DNA of 64,000 bases from CAVSWT01 sp963782985 (GTDB lineage: Bacteria > Bacteroidota > Ignavibacteria > Ignavibacteriales > Ignavibacteriaceae), in assembly GCA_963782985.1 (NCBI GenBank), contig CAWALU010000003.1, positions 62,001 through 126,000 of the forward strand, written 5' to 3'. Under the pieces are notes generated by a model that saw only the letters and a list, made by a program, of their open reading frames with translations, made no database searches and was not told the DNA's origin. Below are positions 52,451 to 61,261 of this stretch, in pieces; positions within the stretch are counted from its first letter, which is position 1; the number at the start of each line of letters is the position of its first letter. A program made the translations under genes and the position numbers.

Positions 52451-53665
52451 TTATTCCCACCAGCTTAAAATTTGAAATCTATCTGTCGTGGGAAATTCGG
52501 GTGGAGCGGCAGTAAAAAATCTTTGGTCATATTTATAATTTAAGTTAAATCCATTTGCAACCCCGGAACCACTACTGCCGGAACCGGTAAATCCATCTGT
52601 TTCTTGCGCCAAGCTGCCGTGCATATTTATAAATCCACATTTTCCTCTCGAAGCATAATTCTCTGCTTCAAAACGATCCAAGGTAAACATTGCTGCTGTA
52701 ATATTAATATTAGTTTTATTAGGCAAATTATCTGTAACGTAAATTTTTTTCTCAGAACACAACCCAAGCATTTGTGTAGAGCCAGGATTTGAAACTGGGT
52801 CATCAACTACGCCAATATCATCATCTAAATAAATATCACCTTTGATGGCTGCTACTGTCACATTGCCTGCAATTTTTCCTTTAATATGAATCGTCCCTTC
52901 AATTGCCAAAACACCATTAGGAGCTAACAACGATATGGGTGCGGTGGTATCGATTGAAGTTGAGGTGTAGCCAATGGAAACCGTTCCATTATTATTGAAT
53001 GTTATCCAGGCATCATCTTTTTTATAAAAGCCGCCTGATTTTGCAGCTGATTTAAGAACCCCTAGTGAATTTGGCATATCAACCTTAACGCCATATTCAT
53101 ACCCGCCAATAAATAATGGATCAGCCTTTGCGTACCAATTATCTAATTTCATAGGCCCTTGCCCCATTGTAACGCGACCTTTAAAAACTGGGCGACCGCT
53201 TACATTTAACTTACTGTTGGTATGGAAGGGACCATCCATAGTATCACCCGTAACATAATATCCATTCGAAGGAATAACATCAGAAAACATCATATATTTT
53301 GAAAAGTACGCAATATTCAAGCCTACTATAACGGTATCTTGAATATTTTTGCCTGAGTCAAAATATTTTCCTATTGAAATAACTCTTCTACCACCCACTC
53401 CTAAGGTGGTGTCAACTATAACTTCAACGTCAAGTTTGCCGCCTGAAAAATCTTCATTATCAATTTTCTCTTTCCAATTTTTATCTTTATATAGCGCCGA
53501 TACTGCTAAATTTGCACCGCTGGCGGCAATATGTTTTGCATGAGCGGAACCGTAATAATCAATTACATTATTAACAGCATCGTTAGCAATGTCGTTGTTG
53601 GAAAACATATACCTACCAAGTATGATATAACTACCCAACACTATTAGTAAAACCATTTTTCCCAT
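52451..53665 (-). CDS. PilX-like minor pilin / surface-exposed pilus-tip protein
   Basis: A 404-residue protein. It begins MGKMVLLIVLGSYIILGRYM, a hydrophobic helix, then HIAASGANLAVSALYKDKNW, which is like the PilX/GspK pattern of large minor pilins. The rest is beta-rich and Gly/Asn-rich, with GPFHTNSKLNVSGRPVFKGR and SLLAPNGVLAIEGTIHIKGK, reminiscent of bactofilin or polymer-forming repeats. As in its neighbours the Met-Gly start directly borders the helix. It probably caps the pilus or carries an adhesin-like head; no binding residues can be named. It is 4 bp after the preceding minor pilin gene. Confidence 0.6.
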   Translation of the reverse strand: MGKMVLLIVLGSYIILGRYMFSNNDIANDAVNNVIDYYGSAHAKHIAASGANLAVSALYKDKNWKEKIDNEDFSGGKLDVEVIVDTTLGVGGRRVISIGKYFDSGKNIQDTVIVGLNIAYFSKYMMFSDVIPSNGYYVTGDTMDGPFHTNSKLNVSGRPVFKGRVTMGQGPMKLDNWYAKADPLFIGGYEYGVKVDMPNSLGVLKSAAKSGGFYKKDDAWITFNNNGTVSIGYTSTSIDTTAPISLLAPNGVLAIEGTIHIKGKIAGNVTVAAIKGDIYLDDDIGVVDDPVSNPGSTQMLGLCSEKKIYVTDNLPNKTNINITAAMFTLDRFEAENYASRGKCGFINMHGSLAQETDGFTGSGSSGSGVANGFNLNYKYDQRFFTAAPPEFPTTDRFQILSWWE

Positions 53666-53669
53666 TGTT

Positions 53670-54275
53670 TCACCTATTTAAATTTCGTGATGTTAATCTT
53701 GTTTGCTTCCAAAAAGCCGTAGGGTAGTAATCTTTCTGCGCCGTGTTCGCTACTTCCTGATTGTCATTATAAAGCGGGAATTGACTTTGCACCTCAAGTT
53801 TAATTTCTACAACCTTAGTTGCCGCAAGCAGAGTTACCTTTTGCATATCTTGATTAAAGTAATCTAACCTAAATCTCGTTACACCGTAATCAAGAAGATA
53901 GGGTGAATTGTGATTTACCCTTCTATATAAAATTCTGTCATTAGGATTAGGAGTATTTAATAGATCTGTAGTTGGACCAAGCCAATATTTAATGGTATCC
54001 ATAATTAAATTTCTATTATAGTCTCCTAAAAAAGTTATGCTTGAAGTATCGGCTTGCAGCACCGCTTTAGTAGGGTCTATAACTCCGTAGCCCATTTTCC
54101 TAAAATCGTATTCAACAATTTTTGCGATACTAACTAGATTTTTTTGTGTTACCCTTGTAACAGAATAAAAACCCGTCTGATCTACAGCTTTGCCTTGAAC
54201 TTGATTCATAGTAAGAATAATAATTCCGCCGATAACTGCCGAGCCTAATAAATCTATAACTACTTGTGCGCCCAT
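53670..54275 (-). CDS. PilW-like minor pilin
   Basis: A 201-residue protein starting MGAQVVIDLLGSAVIGGIII, a membrane helix, then a helical stretch (SVTRVTQKNLVSIAKIVEYD, FRKMGYGV) and beta strands with SSITFLGDYNRN and RVNHNSPYLLDYGVTRFRLD. This follows the PilW/GspJ layout of minor pseudopilins. The ATG at 54275 is chosen over an upstream start because AAAGAGA precedes it and it restores the Met-Gly start shared by the other pilin-like proteins of the locus. It lies 11 bp after the preceding minor pilin gene. Confidence 0.7.
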   Translation of the reverse strand: MGAQVVIDLLGSAVIGGIIILTMNQVQGKAVDQTGFYSVTRVTQKNLVSIAKIVEYDFRKMGYGVIDPTKAVLQADTSSITFLGDYNRNLIMDTIKYWLGPTTDLLNTPNPNDRILYRRVNHNSPYLLDYGVTRFRLDYFNQDMQKVTLLAATKVVEIKLEVQSQFPLYNDNQEVANTAQKDYYPTAFWKQTRLTSRNLNR

Positions 54276-54286
54276 ATTATTCTCTT

Positions 54287-54775
54287 TTAGAAATAACTGT
54301 AAATGTATTCCATCCAAATAGCATCAGCCATATATGGAGAGGTTACAGTTACAGTCATTTTTTTATTGAATGTTTGTTTTTTTGCTTCTTCATCTATTTT
54401 TTTAATATCAACATAGCAGACTTGGATGCTAACATAATAAACTCCTCTATCGGTACTTACTGTATCTTTATAATTATTAAAGTCATCAAAATCATCAAAC
54501 TCCCCAATTGTATTTTCAGACATACTGTGTCCTAAAAGGCTTTTGGCTGTGAAGAATTTAGGATCAGAAATGTAGGATATAATATTATTTTCATCATAAG
54601 CTTTTCCAATTGCTAATTCTACAAATGATTCACAAATGGAAATAGCATCGATTGCATAATCAGAATGGTACAAAGCCTTATCTGTTACTTCCAAGTAAGA
54701 AGTATTCATATTTAAGACTAAAACTCCCATTAGAGCTATGGAAGCGATTGACAGGAACATTTGTCCAAGTCCCAT
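54287..54775 (-). CDS. minor pilin-like protein
   Basis: A 162-residue protein starting MGLGQMFLSIASIALMGVLV, followed by a helix (YLEVTDKALYHSDYAIDAIS, ICESFVELAIGKAYDE), an acidic patch (FDDFDDFNNYKD) and beta strands (GVYYVSIQVCYVDI, MTVTVTSPYM). The plan is that of a pseudopilin: N-terminal helix then a small beta domain. No closer family was recognised. It starts with AGGA eight bases upstream and lies 40 bp after pilB. Confidence 0.6.
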   Translation of the reverse strand: MGLGQMFLSIASIALMGVLVLNMNTSYLEVTDKALYHSDYAIDAISICESFVELAIGKAYDENNIISYISDPKFFTAKSLLGHSMSENTIGEFDDFDDFNNYKDTVSTDRGVYYVSIQVCYVDIKKIDEEAKKQTFNKKMTVTVTSPYMADAIWMEYIYSYF

Positions 54776-54815
54776 TCTATTATCCTATTAAAAAATTATA
54801 TAATTAAAACTAACT

Positions 54816-56606
54816 TTATTCATCAGAAGTTGAAGCCAAGACTTCTTCAATTGAAGTTAATCCCATCTTAACTTTTTCAAGCCCAGCATCTCTTAAACTT
54901 AAAGAGCCGTCTAACTTTGCCTGTATTCTAATCTTCTCTTCGTCAACTTCTATACCAGAGCGGACAATTATTTGTCTTATGTCTTTTGTAAAGTACAAAG
55001 CTTCATGAATAGCCATTCTTCCTTTATAGCCCGAACCGTTGCATTTTTCGCAGCCTTTATGCTTATATATTGTATAGGTTTTCCACTCTGGAATATTTAA
55101 ACCCGCGGCTTCCATCAAACCTTCATCATACGACGTAACTTTTTCTTTGCAATGATCGCATAATTTTCTAACCAATCTTTGAGCAACAATTATATTGATA
55201 GCGTAAGCTATTAAAAATGGTTCTATACCCATTTTGTATAATCTTGCAACTGCGCTGGGTGCGTCGTTTGTGTGAAGCGTTGAAAAAGTTAAGTGACCCG
55301 TGTTTGCTAATTTAATTGCAACTTCCGCAGTTTCTTTATCTCTCATTTCACCAACGAGTACAATATCAGGATCGTGTCGTAATATGGATCTTATGGCTTG
55401 TTCAAAATTCATTTTATAACCAATCTTTAATTGGCGCGCGCCTTCAATTACATATTCTACAGGATCTTCAACCGTTAATACGTTTACAGTGGGATCGATA
55501 ACCTGGTAAAGGGCTGCAACTAGAGTTGTGCTTTTACCGCTTCCCGTCGGCCCGGTTAATATTACCATTCCCTGCGGCTGATTGATTGCTTTAATAAATG
55601 CTTTTTGTGCATAACCGGTAATTCCAAGTTTGTCAAGATCGCGGATAACTTTTCTGTCATCCAAAATTCTTATAACTATGCTTTCAAATTTATTTTTTAA
55701 TTCTGTTCCAACCATAGGCAAAACGGAAACTCTATATCGAATAACGTGCGAGTCAATTTCTCTTTGAATAAAACCATCTTGCGCCCTTTCTCTTTCAAAC
55801 CTATCCATTCCTTTTGAACGGTCTTTAACAACGGCAACTACGGCTTCGGGAAGGGTGCCTTCCTGCACATGCCAAAGTTTTAAGTTGCCATCTACTCTAA
55901 AAAGGATATCAGTTTTATGACCGGATTTAGGAACAAAGTGAATATCGCTTGCGCCTTTTCTAACGCCTTCTACCAAAGCTCCTTCTACAAGATTTATAAG
56001 CGCGCTTTTATTAATTTCGGCGTCAAGTTCATCTTCGCTTAAACTACCATCTTCTTGTTCAATTTGAAATTCAGCGCCGGCGTCCTCCAGCATTTTCATA
56101 TATTCATTTTCAGGAGGAAGAATTATTTGTATTAGTTTTTCAAAATCTTTTTTCTTGATGTAAACCACTTCATATTTGCTGGCGTTTAATCCAAAAGCAA
56201 TTTTAGGAATGTTCCTATCAGTGGGATCAATACTTGCTAATATTAGTTTGTCTCTGGTTCTTTCATCATACATAAAAGGTAAAATTTTGTATTCAAGAAT
56301 TTGAGATTTTAATTGTTCGCCGGCATTTTCAATTAGCGTTTTTATTGCTTCTATTCTTTTGTGCGGAATCTCTTCTATCGGAGTGTCAAATTCCCGGAAG
56401 GCATAAAGTGTAGCGACTTCTCTAAAAATAATATCGTGCTCATAACCATAATCTTGAACAAGTATCTGCGCTAGGTTTCTTTTAATTTTACTTTTATCAT
56501 TATTTTTTGCGGTTAATGCGCGCTCCAGCATTACCGAATCGATTATTCCTTTTTTGAATAAGAGATAACCAATTTTATCATTCAGTTCAATACTTGTATC
56601 AATCAT
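54816..56606 (-). CDS. pilB: PilB/GspE-family assembly ATPase
   Basis: A 596-residue extension ATPase. The N-terminal T2SSE-N/MshEN-like domain covers about residues 1-160 (GYLLFKKGIIDSVMLERALT), a linker follows, and the core has Walker A GPTGSGKSTTLVAALYQV, ASP box TVEDPVEYVIEGARQLKI, Walker B DIVLVGEMRDKETAEVAIKL and His box FSTLHTNDAPSAVARLY. A tetra-Cys zinc site (CDHCKEK and CEKCNGSGYKGRMAIHE) is typical of PilB/GspE. Full length and intact. Its start overlaps the pilC stop by 4 bp. Confidence 0.93.
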   Translation of the reverse strand: MIDTSIELNDKIGYLLFKKGIIDSVMLERALTAKNNDKSKIKRNLAQILVQDYGYEHDIIFREVATLYAFREFDTPIEEIPHKRIEAIKTLIENAGEQLKSQILEYKILPFMYDERTRDKLILASIDPTDRNIPKIAFGLNASKYEVVYIKKKDFEKLIQIILPPENEYMKMLEDAGAEFQIEQEDGSLSEDELDAEINKSALINLVEGALVEGVRKGASDIHFVPKSGHKTDILFRVDGNLKLWHVQEGTLPEAVVAVVKDRSKGMDRFERERAQDGFIQREIDSHVIRYRVSVLPMVGTELKNKFESIVIRILDDRKVIRDLDKLGITGYAQKAFIKAINQPQGMVILTGPTGSGKSTTLVAALYQVIDPTVNVLTVEDPVEYVIEGARQLKIGYKMNFEQAIRSILRHDPDIVLVGEMRDKETAEVAIKLANTGHLTFSTLHTNDAPSAVARLYKMGIEPFLIAYAINIIVAQRLVRKLCDHCKEKVTSYDEGLMEAAGLNIPEWKTYTIYKHKGCEKCNGSGYKGRMAIHEALYFTKDIRQIIVRSGIEVDEEKIRIQAKLDGSLSLRDAGLEKVKMGLTSIEEVLASTSDE

Positions 56607-57983
56607 CCTATATTTCTTTCAATGGTTATGGTGTGGTTAGAAGATACGCCAGGCGTTTTGGGTCTTACGGTCGCTGTTTCAGCGGAGACTAAAGTAAGGG
56701 CAATCATTACCACCATAATAATCATAGCTATAATAACTTGAATAAGTTCAATTAAATTTTTAAGCTTATAAACTGTTTCGCTTTCATAGTAGTTTGCTAA
56801 TTGCAATGCTGTATTTTTTATTGTTCCAGTTTCCTCGCCTGAATGCAGTCTCGAAAGAGCGGTGTCAGTAAATACTCCGCTGGCTTCAAATGCATCAGTA
56901 ACGCCTGTTCCTTTTTTTATCATTAAAGGAATGGCAACAGATTTTATTCTATCTTCAAAATAAGTATTGCCTGTAGCTTCTGCTGCAATTCTTATTGGCT
57001 CTATACTTTCCGCAGAACCGCTGTAAAGGGTATAAAATACGCGGGAGAAAACTTCAATCACTGTTTTATGAATCAATGAGCCCACCATGGGAAGCTTTAA
57101 AATGGTTTTATCAATAAAATATGCCCCCTTTTTTGTTTTGGAATATCGCCAAAAAATAATAGGGGGAAGTATAATTACACCCGCAACCAAATACATATTT
57201 GACATAAGAAAATCACTTACCTTCAATGTAAATGCAGTCATTGGGGGAAGTTCAATTCCAAATTTAACAAACAACTTCGCTGTCTCAGGGAAAATATACC
57301 CCACATAAAAAAGCACTGCAAGAAAAAGGACAAAGATTGTTACAGCAGGGGTGATTAGAGCGCTGCGCATATTCTTTTTAAATTCCTGCCTTCGTTCAAG
57401 AAATTTTGCGGTAGCTTTATAAATTTCAGCCATGTTGCCGCTTTTGGAAGCTAAGCCCAGCATGTACGCCGTAAACTTTCCAAATACAGTTTGATATTTT
57501 AAAAATGTTGCTTCGCTGTCGGCGCCTTTTTTAAGATCGTTATTAATTTCTTTTAATGTATTCTTTAACGTTTTGTTTTGGGTATCGTTAATTAATAAAG
57601 TTAGAATTTCACCATAGGCTAATTTCTGTTCTAGTAAGTTCCGCGCTGATTTTTACATAAGTAACAATATCCGCCGTGGGTGGTTTGGCGTTAAATTCAA
57701 ATAGACTTTTATTAACTGAAAGAACTTCATAACCCATGCGGGACAAAGCTTCCTGCACTTCTTTTTTTGAATATGCTTTTTGTTCGCCTTTAATCGGCTT
57801 GTCAGTTCCCTTACGCACGCGATATAAAAATGTGGATTTTTTTTCAATGCTTTTTATAGTAAGCTGATTTTTTTCCGCCAGCAGATGTATTTTCTTTTTC
57901 CCTTCCGAAGGAGAAAGCGCCGACAGTGAACCATTAATTATTTGTCCGCTTACCTTTGCCGCTGTAAATCTAAATTCTGTCAT
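56603..57983 (-). pseudogene. pilC: PilC/GspF inner-membrane platform protein, split by a +1 frameshift
   Basis: Two frames together give one PilC-like protein of about 459 residues. The first runs from the ATG at 57983 (MTEFRFTAAKVSGQ, YSKKEVQEALSRMGYEVLSV, IVTYVKISAEL) and then goes out of frame to a TGA at 57609. The second, open from 57634, continues LEQKLAYGEILTLLINDTQN and holds both T2SSF domains with the membrane helices and the GSAESIEPIRIAAEATGNTY and SGEETGTIKNTALQLANYYE blocks. Removing one base near 57635 restores the expected ISAELLEQKLAYGE. Without that, the platform protein cannot be made. It may be a true lesion, a sequence error or, less likely, recoding; CTT before the shift could slip to TTA. 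Confidence 0.8.
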
Positions 57984-58460
57984 TGTAAATCTCTTTTAAG
58001 TATTTGTGTTAAAGCTTGTACTTATAATTATCGAAAATGCGTAAAATTATTTTAACGCCGTAAAAACCTAATGTATTGCTCCGCCGCGAGGAATTGCAAA
58101 TAAAAATTGATTAGCTGCAAATATTTTAAGTCAAGCAGCTTTAGGTGAAGGCAACTGGCTCAAAACCTATTCCAGAAATTTTTACTTGTTTTTTTAACAT
58201 TATTTTTAATTCTTTTATCTTTTAGAAATTTTTACATGGTTGAAAGGTAATAATTAGGGTTTCCCCTGATAGGGATGAATTTGTAAGATTAGTAAAACGT
58301 CATTGTATTTTGTTTAATGAAAAAATCGATGAAGTATTTTGAAAGTAAAATTTGAATTTAAAGTATGAAACTAATTTTATAATAATCCGCCTATTATCAG
58401 TTTACATTTTAAAACAAAAAAGGTGGGGTTAACCCGCCTTTTAAAAAATATTTATATCTT
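57984..58460. other. long leader region between the pilin and pilC genes
   Basis: 477 bases, mostly A+T-rich, without a supported coding frame. Seen in it: an inverted repeat AGCTGC/GCAGCT with CCTA/TAGG near 58110-58165, a palindrome CCCT-ATC-AGGG near 58264-58275, two copies of AGAAATTTTTAC about 50 bases apart, and a terminator-like hairpin after pilin 1. No riboswitch class could be recognised. The pilC ATG has AAGAGA just upstream. Confidence 0.4.
58422..58448 (-). terminator. terminator-like hairpin after the pilin genes
   Basis: On the minus strand AAGGCGGG-TTAA-CCCCACCTT, with one mismatch in the stem, is followed by a T-run. It lies just after the end of the pilin 1 reading frames and would separate the abundant pilin transcript from pilC. 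Confidence 0.6.
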
Positions 58461-58865
58461 TTAATGAACAAGCGTAACTACTATTTTACCAAGTGAATCT
58501 ACAACTGCTTTATGTTCAACAGAATGTCCAGCAAGCATTTCTAGTTCCCAGTACCTATTATTGTAACTGTCGATTCTGCAACTGTTGCTACATATGAACC
58601 ATTAGCTGTATGTTTTAATGATGTTGGAATATCCCAAGCTGCAGTAGCTCCACCGGAAGTATGTAAATGATCTTCCGCCGCCGCCCATTGAAACAGGCTT
58701 TTTGTAGAACTGAACTGCCATAGCGCCAAGGTTATTTAAATCAGAAACTACGCCGTCTCTGTTTGCTTCAATTGAGCTTGCATTAAATAAGTTAATACCA
58801 ACTACTACAGCGATACCAACTACGATAACACCAAGCACAATTAAGAGAAGTTGTTGTTGACCCAT
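58461..58865 (-). pseudogene. major pilin-like gene 1, with two frameshifts
   Basis: An ideal ribosome site (AAGGAG, spacing 8) and ATG open the frame. It starts MGQQQLLLIVLGVIVVGIAV, a hydrophobic helix, then NASSIEANRDGVVSDLNNLG and MAVQFYKKPVSMGGGG, as in pilin-like proteins of Ignavibacteria. The frame then leaves the family after GRSFT and stops at 58602. The expected continuation is in the next frame (TSGGATAAWDIPTSLKH, TANGSYVATVAESTVTIIGT) up to a TAG at 58541, and the end (HSVEHKAVVDSLGKIVVTLV) is back in the first frame to a TAA at 58461. So one base is in excess near 58660 and one is lacking near 58545. The restored protein has about 134 residues. Confidence 0.75.
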
Positions 58866-58943
58866 TATAGATCTCCTTATGTTTATTTATTATTACGTTA
58901 ATTAGATACTTACTTTTTACTATTCTATCTGCCATTTTTTATT

Positions 58944-59340
58944 TTAACTTTTAGCTACATTACTTACTTTTAATTTTAAAATTATTGCGGAGTAACTAGT
59001 AGTTTGTATTTTTACATGATCGTACCCGCTGATAATTTCATTTCCCGTGCCAATGATTACAACACTATCTTCGATATACTTGGGCGTCAAAAGTGCCGCT
59101 GGCAGTGTTCGTCAAATCTGACGGCACAACCCAACCAATAAATGTTTTATTATTTTCGCCAGCGCCTTTTGGCTTTTTATAATATGTCATTGCAAGAGCC
59201 GCTAAACTTAAAGATTGATTTGTAACGCTGTCGCGGTTTTGTTCAATTGCATTTTCTCGATAAATGGAGAAGGAAACCAAAAAGGCAATTCCAACTATTA
59301 TAATTGCTACGGTAATTAAAAGTAACTGCTGCTGACCCAA
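58944..59340 (-). pseudogene. major pilin-like gene 2, with one frameshift and a TTG start
   Basis: A paralog of pilin 1 next to it on the same strand. The start codon is TTG, with AAGGAAAA upstream; the product begins MGQQQLLLITVAIIIVGIAF and goes on IEQNRDSVTNQSLSLAALAM and TYYKKPKGAGENNKTF. After GTFDAQ the frame ends at a TAG (59065), while the family-like end YIEDSVVIIGTGNEI and SAIILKLKVSNVAKS lies in the +1 frame to a TAA at 58944. Leaving out one base near 59079 joins them into a protein of about 131 residues, the same size as pilin 1 when restored. If the lesion is real, the cell would make a pilin without its last strands. Confidence 0.75.
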
Positions 59341-59893
59341 GAATATTTTCCTTCTAAAAAAAATTATTTATTACTGCGGAATAAATGAAGAAATATTATG
59401 CCAAGGGGTTTTAGAGGTAAATTATTTTGGGGTTAATTCATTATTTTATAAGAGCGTATAGGCAATGCAAAAGAGGTTTTCGGTTAGCGTAAAATATGCT
59501 TACCCTAAAAGTAATTTTTTCCGAAAACGGTTATTAATGGAAGTAAAAGTAGATAAGTTTTCCAGACGCCAAAATTAATTTGGCAGTTTTAAAAATCATA
59601 CTTATGTACATAATTACCTGCATGTAAATTTGAAAGGGAAATATTACCTTTTTGTTTTTAAAGAAAAACTAAAAAGTCCCCAGCAACTTTTACGATAAAT
59701 TGAAATCTTTACTTGTAAGTATTGCCTTTTAAAAAGTGATAACAAAAAGCGCGTGTATTCTTCGCCTTTACTTCAACGCATATCACATCAAAAGATAAAT
59801 TTTTATTTATCTTAATCCATGTAGCAAAATAATAATTGTTACTCTTGCGTTTTTTATACGCTAAAATTTATAAATAATAAAGGAATTACATTT
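59341..59893. other. intergenic control region between pilin 2 and the lipoprotein gene
   Basis: 553 bases between divergent starts with no convincing coding frame. It contains the unplaced promoters for the pilin genes (minus strand) and the lipoprotein operon (plus strand). A minus-strand TTGGCATAATATTTCTT about 50 bases before the pilin 2 start resembles the -24 half of a sigma-54 promoter but lacks the -12 GC. No hairpin with a T-run was seen. Confidence 0.4.
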
Positions 59894-60418
59894 ATGAGCT
59901 TTAAAAATAATCGGACACAAAAAGTTTACTTAAAAAAGAATATTGCCGCTTCATTTATTTTTTCTATTTTTATTTTAACCGCTGTATTTTCCACTGGCTG
60001 TAATGATAAAAAAGAAGAGGTTAAATCTCCGGAAGTTATAAATCAATCAGATACCTCAGGAATGCAAAATTCAGTTGACACAATGTCGATGAACAAAGAA
60101 AATAAAAATAAAGTCGCGGATTTAACCGGTACGTGGACGGGAAAGTTTGATTCCAGAACAACTACTTTAAAAATTACTTCTCAGGATTCAACTTCGTTTG
60201 AAGGGAAAATTACTATTAATTATAGAGAAGTAATTAATCAAGATGTTAAAGGAACCTTCAATCCGGATAAAATGACTGTAAGCATGACCGATCAACTTCA
60301 CAGCCGATATATGGGGAAATATAACGCCAAACTTTCATCTGATACTACAACCCTATCCGGCGTTTTTACGATGAACGTTGACGGCAAAAAATTAAATTTT
60401 AACTTAACAAAAAAATAA
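59894..60418 (+). CDS. lipoprotein with C-terminal beta-barrel-like domain
   Basis: A 174-residue lipoprotein; the signal is preceded by a basic stretch and ends STGC (Cys36), longer than usual. After an acidic/Ser linker (about 40-75) a compact beta domain follows: LTGTWTGKFDSRTTTLKIT, SFEGKITINYREVINQDVKG, YNAKLSSDTTTLSGVFTMNV and KKLNFNLTKK. This strand pattern with a GxW near its start is like small lipocalin or calycin-type domains in Bacteroidota. Function unknown. A PEGA lipoprotein gene follows after 27 bp. Confidence 0.75.
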   Translation: MSFKNNRTQKVYLKKNIAASFIFSIFILTAVFSTGCNDKKEEVKSPEVINQSDTSGMQNSVDTMSMNKENKNKVADLTGTWTGKFDSRTTTLKITSQDSTSFEGKITINYREVINQDVKGTFNPDKMTVSMTDQLHSRYMGKYNAKLSSDTTTLSGVFTMNVDGKKLNFNLTKK

Positions 60419-60445
60419 TAAACACTATCGAAAGGAAAACTACTT

Positions 60446-61180
60446 ATGAAAAAATTTCTTATTCTACCATTAATTGCTCTTGCGGCATTTGTATTATCTT
60501 CCTGCGACTCAACTACGGATAATCCGCCCGCAGCGGGAACAGGCAGCATTTTCGTGCAATCTACGCCTGCCGGAGCGCAAATCTTTGTTGATGGCTCTAA
60601 TACAAATAAAGTAACTCCAGACAGCGTAGTTAATTTAAGCGAAGGAACTTATAATGTTCAATTACAACTAACCAACTACAGAGACACAAGTTTTGCTGCA
60701 ACTGTAACTGCAAATTTTCAAACTGTAAAATCAGTAACGCTAACTTCTGATTTATCAACTAAAACTTATACCGATACTATTTGGGAAACCACAGGCACTG
60801 GAGCTAATCAGCCAAGCGGGCTTGATCTATCGGCAGGCGTAGCAAAGAGTTCTTCCAATGCGGATATTGATCTTTATTATTTCTCAAGTACAAATACTTT
60901 TGAAATTAGAAGTTCCACAACCCGTTCAACTTCTTTTAAAGTGGGCGGAAGTTCAAACTTATCAGACGGCGTACCATCGCCCTTAGCCACTAATGCATGG
61001 GATACTAAAATGAGCGATAGAGAAACAAATTATGTTTTCTTATTTGACGCTGATTTACATTATTCAAAATTAAAGATTATAAGCTTTGGAGGGGGTACTC
61101 CCGGAAGTCCAGCGTATTTAGTTGTACAATATATTTATAATGAAAAAGTAAATGATATACGTTTTCCAACTACGCTGTAA
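60446..61180 (+). CDS. PEGA-domain lipoprotein
   Basis: A 244-residue lipoprotein (LSSC, Cys20). A PEGA domain follows the short linker: SIFVQSTPAGAQIFVDGSNT, TPDSVVNLSEGTYNVQLQLT and NYRDTSFAATV. The C-terminal 140 residues form a second, beta-rich domain (LDLSAGVAKSSSNADIDLYY, SDRETNYVFLFDADLHYSKL and a final VVQYIYNEKVNDIRF). This pattern recalls HmuY-like haem-binding proteins, but no conserved ligands were identified. It is outer-membrane or surface-anchored. It shares a transcript with the preceding lipoprotein and ends at a bidirectional terminator. Confidence 0.8.
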   Translation: MKKFLILPLIALAAFVLSSCDSTTDNPPAAGTGSIFVQSTPAGAQIFVDGSNTNKVTPDSVVNLSEGTYNVQLQLTNYRDTSFAATVTANFQTVKSVTLTSDLSTKTYTDTIWETTGTGANQPSGLDLSAGVAKSSSNADIDLYYFSSTNTFEIRSSTTRSTSFKVGGSSNLSDGVPSPLATNAWDTKMSDRETNYVFLFDADLHYSKLKIISFGGGTPGSPAYLVVQYIYNEKVNDIRFPTTL

Positions 61181-61202
61181 ATATTAATTTAGTCTTAAAA
61201 AC

Positions 61203-61237
61203 AAAAGCCGTGATTTAATAACCGCGGCTTTTTATTT
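61203..61237. terminator. bidirectional terminator between the PEGA gene and aspS
   Basis: AAAGCCGTG / CGCGGCTTT stem (one G-T pair) with A- and T-runs on both sides, between two convergent genes. Confidence 0.85.
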
Positions 61238-61261
61238 TTAATTTTAAAGAATTTTTTTTCT

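Noticed and set aside
57630..57641. Programmed +1 frameshift in pilC as main explanation
   Set aside because: The site has a slippery CTT but no in-frame stop or rare codon after it and no upstream Shine-Dalgarno-like stimulator, and the pilin genes nearby are also shifted; a lesion or sequence error is simpler.
57984..58460. Cyclic di-GMP riboswitch before pilC
   Set aside because: Such switches often precede pilus genes and the leader is long, but neither the class I nor the class II conserved blocks could be found.
59385..59404. Sigma-54 promoter upstream of pilin 2
   Set aside because: TTGGCA is present, but the -12 element reads TTCTT rather than TTGCA, so the match is only half; noted in the intergenic entry but not called.
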